A stretch of DNA of 64,000 bases from a bacterium. Lineage in GTDB: Bacteria; Verrucomicrobiota; Kiritimatiellia; CAIKKV01; CAITUY01. The notes below the pieces were generated by a model. The model saw only the letters and a list, made by a program, of their open reading frames with translations, was not told the DNA's origin and searched no databases. Position 1 is the first letter of the stretch. Each line of letters starts with the position of its first letter. Position numbers and translations under genes: made by a program. The stretch spans positions 1 to 64,000 of the forward strand of contig JBAXWB010000014.1 in assembly GCA_037128595.1 (NCBI GenBank). The letters are read 5' to 3'. This document shows positions 61,101-64,000 of this stretch, in pieces.

Positions 61101-63128
61101 AATCCCGTTCCGCGTCCCCGCGTGAGGCGGAGTGCTTTCGGCCGCCGGGCTGGCCGCCTCCATCAGGAGACGAGTTCCCCCGGCAATGACGTCATCATGT
61201 AATTCTGGCACGGTGTAAACGCCCTGATGGAGTGCGGCCGCCTGCCCTAGCATGAAGAGCCCTTCGGCAAGTTGCTCGTTTTCATTCACAGGGGTTACCT
61301 TGCCCGCGACGCTATGCCGGCGCGTCACCCCTTTTGCGGCCAGGCGCAGGCGTCCGATATTCAGTGTTTCCAGTATCCCGCGAAGCTGCTCGGGGGTAGC
61401 CCCTTCGGCACGTAGACGGGATTTTTGATGGGAAAACACCTCGGCGTAGGGGGTGGGGGCACAGCGCACGACATGGCCGGGTCCGGTTTCGAGCAGAAGC
61501 GTGTGGCGACACGCGCATGCCTGGCGCTGGAAGTGCTCAAGAATCGCACCCGATGACACCGCTTCCTTCGTGAACAGATAGGCGGTGCCCATGAGAAACC
61601 CGATTTTTACGCCGCGCTCTGCCAATGACGCCACGCAGACAGCGGCCATGGCAGCACTGCATGCGTCGTGGATGCCCCCTGCCAGCAACACGTGGCAGGT
61701 GGCCAGTTCATTCGCAGGAAGGGATTCCAGCAGAACCTGTGTCGCCTGTTCCCACAGGACAAAACTTGATAACGGACCGACGTGCCCTCCGCATTCGCGG
61801 CCTTCAAACACGAACCAGCGAGTCCCCTCCTCAATAAACAGTTTAAGGAGCCCTGAAGTGGGGACATGAAGATAGGTTTGTATGCCGTCCTGCTCCAGAA
61901 TGTGTGCCTGTTCCGGTTGTCCGCCCGCGATGAGCGCGAAAGGCGGGTGGTGTCGGCGCACAACGGATAACTGCTCTTCACGTAGCGGGGCGGCGAGAAA
62001 GCCCAGTAATCCGACTCCCCAGGGGCGCTTGCCGAGGTGGCGGCGTGTTTCTCCGAGGAGCGACTCAAGCTCGGCGGCGCGCTGCAATCCCAGCGCGAGG
62101 AACGGCAAGCCGCCCGCCTCTGCAACCGACTCCGCAAAGGCAGGGGTGTCACTGACGCGGGTCATCGGGCCTTGCACGATCGGGTACCGTGTCGCGTGTG
62201 CCGCCGTCCAGGGCGAGCCCTCTTTTAAGGGGGCGCTACAGAGTGCGGAGCGAAGGTGCGAGCGCAGTTCGGCCCGAAGGCCACGCAGAGTACGGCCCAC
62301 CGTACCATAACGCCCGGCTAAATGACGCGCGAAACAGGCATCCTGTCCGAGCGGAGCCAACGACGTAAGCTCATCCCCCCATCCGATGCGTTTGCGGATA
62401 TCTTCCGGGTTGAGGGTTTGTGTGGCCTCCCCGCGGGGTGCGAGGGTGCGGAACATAAGGTTTGGATGGACTCTGAGGCACAGCGTTTCGGTTCCGTCCA
62501 TGCCTGCGATACGGGTTCGCATCGGCGGGGACAGAGGCGACTCTTCTAACAGCGCCAGTTGGGCATCCAGCACGACTCCGGCGGCACCGCCAACGTAAGC
62601 GGCGGCAACCGTATGTGTCCCGATACCTCCCTGCACCCATATAGGTATCGAGACGCTGCGGCGCAGATGCTGCAAGAGCACAAAGGCGGTTTCCTCCCCG
62701 ACCCAGCCGCCGGATTCGTTTCCCTTGGCGATCACGCCGTCAGCGCCCGCCGATTCCGCCGCCTGCGCCACCTCGGTGGTCACGACTTCAACCAGTACGC
62801 GCACGTTCCGTTCGCGGAGGGGGAGCACGACACTGCGTAATGTCCCGGGGGCAGGGGAACTCAGAATAACCCAGCCGACATGGGAGGGGAGATGTTTCAG
62901 GATATCGGGAGTGAGGACATGATCACTCAGGTCAAGGCGCACACCGCAACGCTCACGAGGGGTGCCCTGAAGCTCCGTAAGTGCCGCGCGCACCACAGAT
63001 GAAGAGGGAGCGAACTCGCCGTTGATGATCCCGATTTCGCCTGACTGGATAGCGGCTAAAGCAATGCCCCGAGGCGCGATGCCCGCAAATGAAACTGCCA
63101 TAAAATGAAAATCGCGCATCCCTGTCAT
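55185..63128 (-). CDS. PUFA-synthase-like megasynthase: two PfaD-like barrels-KS-AT-ACP-KR-DH
   Basis: The 2647-residue product opens the cluster, with GGGAG about nine bases before the ATG at 63128. Two nitronate-monooxygenase-like barrels come first: barrel 1 (about 1-250) has GNESGGWVG (Trp142 where the active His is expected) and WVQGGIGTHTVAAAYVGGAAGV; barrel 2 (about 310-600) has YPIVQGPMTRVSD and GRECGGHVGP (His449). Next are KS (about 675-1100; VDAACASS, Cys863; IEAHGTGT; MIGHTKGAAG), AT (about 1225-1540; GHSYGE, Ser1332), a Pro/Ala linker, one ACP (LGIDSIKRVEI, Ser1735, the PUFA-synthase form), KR (about 1830-2290; GGACGIT, SDYAAANGVLN) and hot-dog DH (about 2330-2630; DHQLDGKPVFP, His2368). 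The barrels suggest built-in enoyl reduction. The product is probably a long lipid-like chain, not a classical polyketide; its structure is unknown. Confidence 0.92.
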   Translation of the reverse strand: MTGMRDFHFMAVSFAGIAPRGIALAAIQSGEIGIINGEFAPSSSVVRAALTELQGTPRERCGVRLDLSDHVLTPDILKHLPSHVGWVILSSPAPGTLRSVVLPLRERNVRVLVEVVTTEVAQAAESAGADGVIAKGNESGGWVGEETAFVLLQHLRRSVSIPIWVQGGIGTHTVAAAYVGGAAGVVLDAQLALLEESPLSPPMRTRIAGMDGTETLCLRVHPNLMFRTLAPRGEATQTLNPEDIRKRIGWGDELTSLAPLGQDACFARHLAGRYGTVGRTLRGLRAELRSHLRSALCSAPLKEGSPWTAAHATRYPIVQGPMTRVSDTPAFAESVAEAGGLPFLALGLQRAAELESLLGETRRHLGKRPWGVGLLGFLAAPLREEQLSVVRRHHPPFALIAGGQPEQAHILEQDGIQTYLHVPTSGLLKLFIEEGTRWFVFEGRECGGHVGPLSSFVLWEQATQVLLESLPANELATCHVLLAGGIHDACSAAMAAVCVASLAERGVKIGFLMGTAYLFTKEAVSSGAILEHFQRQACACRHTLLLETGPGHVVRCAPTPYAEVFSHQKSRLRAEGATPEQLRGILETLNIGRLRLAAKGVTRRHSVAGKVTPVNENEQLAEGLFMLGQAAALHQGVYTVPELHDDVIAGGTRLLMEAASPAAESTPPHAGTRNGIAIVGMSCLLPGARNLDQFWTNILNKINAIREVPPTRWDWKLYFDDHRETADRIYARWGGFLDPVAFDPASYGMPPSSLASIEPIQLLALELARAALRDAGYENRSFPRETTSVIIGVSGGLAELGQDYVLRSALSAGTDRPAMAGHQRKLPEWTEDSFAGILLNVIAGRITNRFDLGGPSFAVDAACASSLAAVYLACRELESGASDMVLTGGADTFQSPFNYLCFCKTQALSPRGRCRTFDHTADGTCISEGLSMLVLKRVSDAERDGDRIYAVIKGVGASSDGRAKGLTAPSPEGQIRALQRAYRMAGISPATISLIEAHGTGTVAGDRAETESLRRVFEADGAKPGSIALGSVKSMIGHTKGAAGVTGLLKVALALHHKVLPATLGVEKPNDSLTNGALYANTETRPWISTAPDQPRRAAVSAFGFGGANYHAIVEEYAGAAAPAASGRWPSDLFLWRARSITEVIPQVTLLLKALKTGARPALQDLSFTLWQQTQHQPDGTTLAIVASSLNDLSAKLELINAKLGAGISAVWDAAAGIYLTPQALARNGGLAFLFPGQGSQYPDMLRELAVHFHEIREAFERADRTLADRFEKPLSSFVFPPPRFSEDEERAARHALTATNVAQPALGAAATGLLNLLRALGVTPNRVAGHSYGEYAALHAAGCITAEQLFDLSESRGRFILEEARGDLGAMAAVGGDEEKTCSLVGNLPDLWIANLNSPRQTIISGTRTAIAAALKRLEAQEVPAQAIPVACAFHSPLMAPAKNRLQARLGEIPFASPELSVYSNTTGEAYPTEPAAIRSQLGEHLVSPVRFMAEIQAMYAAGTRVFVEVGPRSVLTGLTEQILGDRERVVVPLETRQRSGLEALLHALAQLAAHGAPVQLDRLFEGRCPRQYTLDHLIKESLDAPFPPTAWWVDGGRATPMHSQPLPAQDQLTALPVLGTGETGHLASLLRAHEQVMQRLLETHQRVMAAALGKASTVGATASPAPVPLAPVPAAAPLPVTPVSPATPDAPVAQKGAGHIRQEVLRIVGDRTGYPPDMLDVDADLEADLGIDSIKRVEIAGRLRKAFPHLGASPDASTAGNLASLRTLRGLIDRITSVPVNGSPAAPKPEAGAAVEPVTKPDPDVPVPRFMMRMEDAPIPAEKAALPQGVLIITDDGNGLAETVADALRAEGARAVVVSANDKPDGTTPHYPANFSSPTNLHELVATIRRNEGRIAGLIHLRPLRHLPPTNAMSLDLWRRTIQEDVKALFYLAQAAAADLQIPPAGHQCVFAAIGTADRFPGHGGLTGLINTLATEWPGLRGRTLALDNREPILTLAHGIMDELHRDDQARFIVFNQGRRQQVRIEPAELDLNKGEPLRIGQDWVILITGGACGITAQVALELAERFNPTLVLAGRSALPAATEADPTRGVVEPGELRRILAGKLSHPGGKATMAEIESAYRRLCREREIRDTLSALRKAGTRVTYVQTDVRDAKSFGDALKHLYTKFGRLDGVIHGAGLIEDKRVEDKTPESFDRVFDTKADGAFILARHLQLDSLKFLVFFSSVASLGNAGQSDYAAANGVLNALACDLDHRMAGRVIAILWGPWQCAGMASEEVQRRFQDRGVQIIPLQAGRRRLLEELLYGRKGDVEVLYGDAPYSSGEVQAKEQQWAFPLIAGDESVIHHHGSLEIACILDPAEQAYLLDHQLDGKPVFPAAMAMELMAESARALTAPKTGGIEITSLQIQQGIVLQEGRMPLRVIGRQGASPPGLEHARSCSMQIYTSATPQRANYLAEISLGLDSTPSLITPVTFGTFEPFPLSVSEVYARWLFQGPCFAGITAIEGIRKDAIAGLLLSVSPAKCLSKAPPGSQWLIDPTVVDASLQLVILWERHWHDMTPLPMQIGRFRLYQSLSDQPVRCLVKPTLSDGGELLTADLYYTDLQGRLLAVMEGLQCACTRALNRLSDSPARPMAPHRSTERRHVAAC

Positions 63129-63192
63129 GATGAGGTTCTCCCGTAATCACCTGAGGATCCCATGTATCTGTTAGCACACGATCAGGGTGCTG

Positions 63193-63223
63193 TAAGAACG
63201 CCGTTCAAGCGCTGGTGTTCTTA
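63193..63223. repeat. Inverted repeat between the megasynthase and phoB-like genes
   Basis: TAAGAACGCC (63193-63202) and GGTGTTCTTA (63214-63223) pair with one mismatch across an 11-base spacer, in the 198-base gap between the divergent genes. There is no T-run, so an operator is more likely than a terminator. It is a weak match to a Pho box and should not be called one. Confidence 0.5.
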
Positions 63224-63326
63224 TGAATATCTGACGCTTCGCTAATCGGGAGCTAATGAAGCTGCGACAGAGTAAACAGGTGTTTCAGAAGACGTGTAGG
63301 GGTGAAGGGATTGCGTGAAATGTCCC

Positions 63327-64000
63327 ATGGACGTAACTCAAAAAGTAATACTGGTTGTCGATGACGAGAAAGACATTCTTGAGCTGGTGAACTATAACCT
63401 GACGCGAGAAGGGTTTGGGGTGGTCACGGCCAAGTCCGGCGAAGAGGGATTGAATGCGGTGGCCCAGAAGAAGCCCGATCTCATTCTTCTTGATCTCATG
63501 CTGCCGGGGATGAATGGGCTCGATGTATGCAGAAAATTGAAAAAAGATCCTGCCACGGCGAGCATTCCGATTATTATGATCACGGCCAAGAGTGAGGAAT
63601 CGGAAATTATCGTGGGACTGGAACTCGGGGCGGATGACTATGTAGGCAAACCCTTCAGCATTAAAGTGCTCAGCTCCAGGATCCGCTCCGTACTGCGCCG
63701 CCAGCAGGTTTACCTCTATAACCAGAAGAATGAGTTGCGGGTGGGCTACTTTGAAATCAGTCCAAGTCGATTTCGGGTGCTGGCCGGTGGCAAGCCCGTT
63801 GAAAATCTCACCGTGACGGAATTTCATCTCCTTCACTTTCTTGCCAGCCGGCCAGGCCGTGTTATGAACCGGCAACTGATTCTGGATGCCGTGCGAGGTG
63901 AGGAAATCGCCGTGACTGAGCGTGCCGTGGATGTCCAGATGGTTGGCTTGCGCAAGAAGCTTGGTCCGTACGCGGACTGCATCGAGGCTGTGCGTGGCGT
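63327..64000 (+). CDS. phoB: PhoB-type response regulator (partial, runs off the window)
   Basis: The visible 224 residues start at the ATG at 63327 (MDVTQKVILVVDDEKDIL). The receiver domain has the acidic pair DDE (12-14), the phospho-acceptor Asp at 56 in LILLDLMLPG, and Lys108 in YVGKPFS. The OmpR/PhoB winged-helix DNA-binding domain starts at about 130, with LTVTEFHLLHFLASRPGRVMNRQLILDAV and AVTERAVDVQMVGLRKKLG. It reads rightward and probably continues for only a few residues, followed perhaps by a phoR-like kinase outside the window. PhoB governs pst, phoU and often lipid-remodelling genes. Its divergent position next to the synthase hints at control of that cluster, which is an inference. 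Confidence 0.9.
   Translation, partial: MDVTQKVILVVDDEKDILELVNYNLTREGFGVVTAKSGEEGLNAVAQKKPDLILLDLMLPGMNGLDVCRKLKKDPATASIPIIMITAKSEESEIIVGLELGADDYVGKPFSIKVLSSRIRSVLRRQQVYLYNQKNELRVGYFEISPSRFRVLAGGKPVENLTVTEFHLLHFLASRPGRVMNRQLILDAVRGEEIAVTERAVDVQMVGLRKKLGPYADCIEAVRG

Noticed and set aside
63191-63210. Possible Pho box upstream of the phoB-like gene
   Set aside because: Only one seven-base half is close to the consensus; the second half matches poorly.
1-64000. tRNA, rRNA, CRISPR arrays and riboswitches
   Set aside because: All gaps of 100 bases or more were read on both strands and none showed the needed structure or repeats.

Overview
The window looks like a chromosomal segment of a Gram-negative bacterium of the PVC group (Verrucomicrobiota/Kiritimatiellota-like), a moderate-to-low confidence inference. 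The hints are a MurA with Asp in place of the catalytic Cys, a bacterial alpha-2-macroglobulin, a DUF2723 membrane protein, a small secreted protein with the 'FYRI'-type ending common in Verrucomicrobia, and a lipid-type polyketide synthase. No rRNA, tRNA or CRISPR array was seen.

Region 1 (1-9.1 kb): dnaA and dnaN run leftward. An AT-rich region upstream of dnaA is a candidate origin. A Spy-like LTxxQ secreted protein, pyruvate phosphate dikinase (ppdK) and transketolase (tkt) follow. Region 2 (9.1-25.7 kb): a Phd/PIN toxin-antitoxin pair, a 2101-residue alpha-2-macroglobulin with an intact thioester motif, murA with a SprT-like/DUF2786 gene, two secreted alpha/beta hydrolases, folK, dapB, a second (RelE/Phd-like) toxin-antitoxin pair with a two-palindrome operator, a CE15-like esterase, a DUF523-DUF1722 protein and a glutathione peroxidase. 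Region 3 (25.7-35.5 kb): a leftward phosphate block of porin, pstS, pstC, pstA, pstB, phoU, pfkA and ppk, interrupted by several palindromic elements. Region 4 (35.5-42.9 kb): a three-gene cassette with 4-bp overlaps, made of an unrecognised 794-residue protein, a phosphatidylserine-decarboxylase-like protein and an Lgt-like protein, then an orphan CBS-hybrid histidine kinase and a secreted unknown.

Region 5 (42.9-63.1 kb) is the most interesting part. It is a compact leftward operon for a polyunsaturated-fatty-acid-synthase-like 'secondary lipid' pathway. A 2647-residue megasynthase combines two tandem nitronate-monooxygenase-like (PfaD-type) barrels with KS-AT-ACP-KR-DH. Behind it come a phosphopantetheinyl transferase, a discrete acyl carrier protein, a GNAT-like protein, two multi-membrane glycosyltransferase-like proteins (one DUF2723), a small secreted protein, a stand-alone KS-AT protein with an odd AT motif, and a secreted GspC/PilP-like protein. 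Beyond it lie a small orphan gene, a perfect 120-bp tandem duplication, a REP-associated (RAYT) transposase, and the C-terminal scrap of a further KS-AT gene with its own leftward terminator. This suggests the cluster was longer and was cut down near the transposase. The genes together suggest assembly of an unusual, possibly glycosylated, envelope lipid; the product is unknown.

Region 6 (63.3-64 kb): a PhoB-type response regulator starts divergently from the megasynthase and runs off the window. With the pst/phoU/ppk block and the phospholipid-related cassette, this makes a link between phosphate status and lipid remodelling an attractive but unproven idea.
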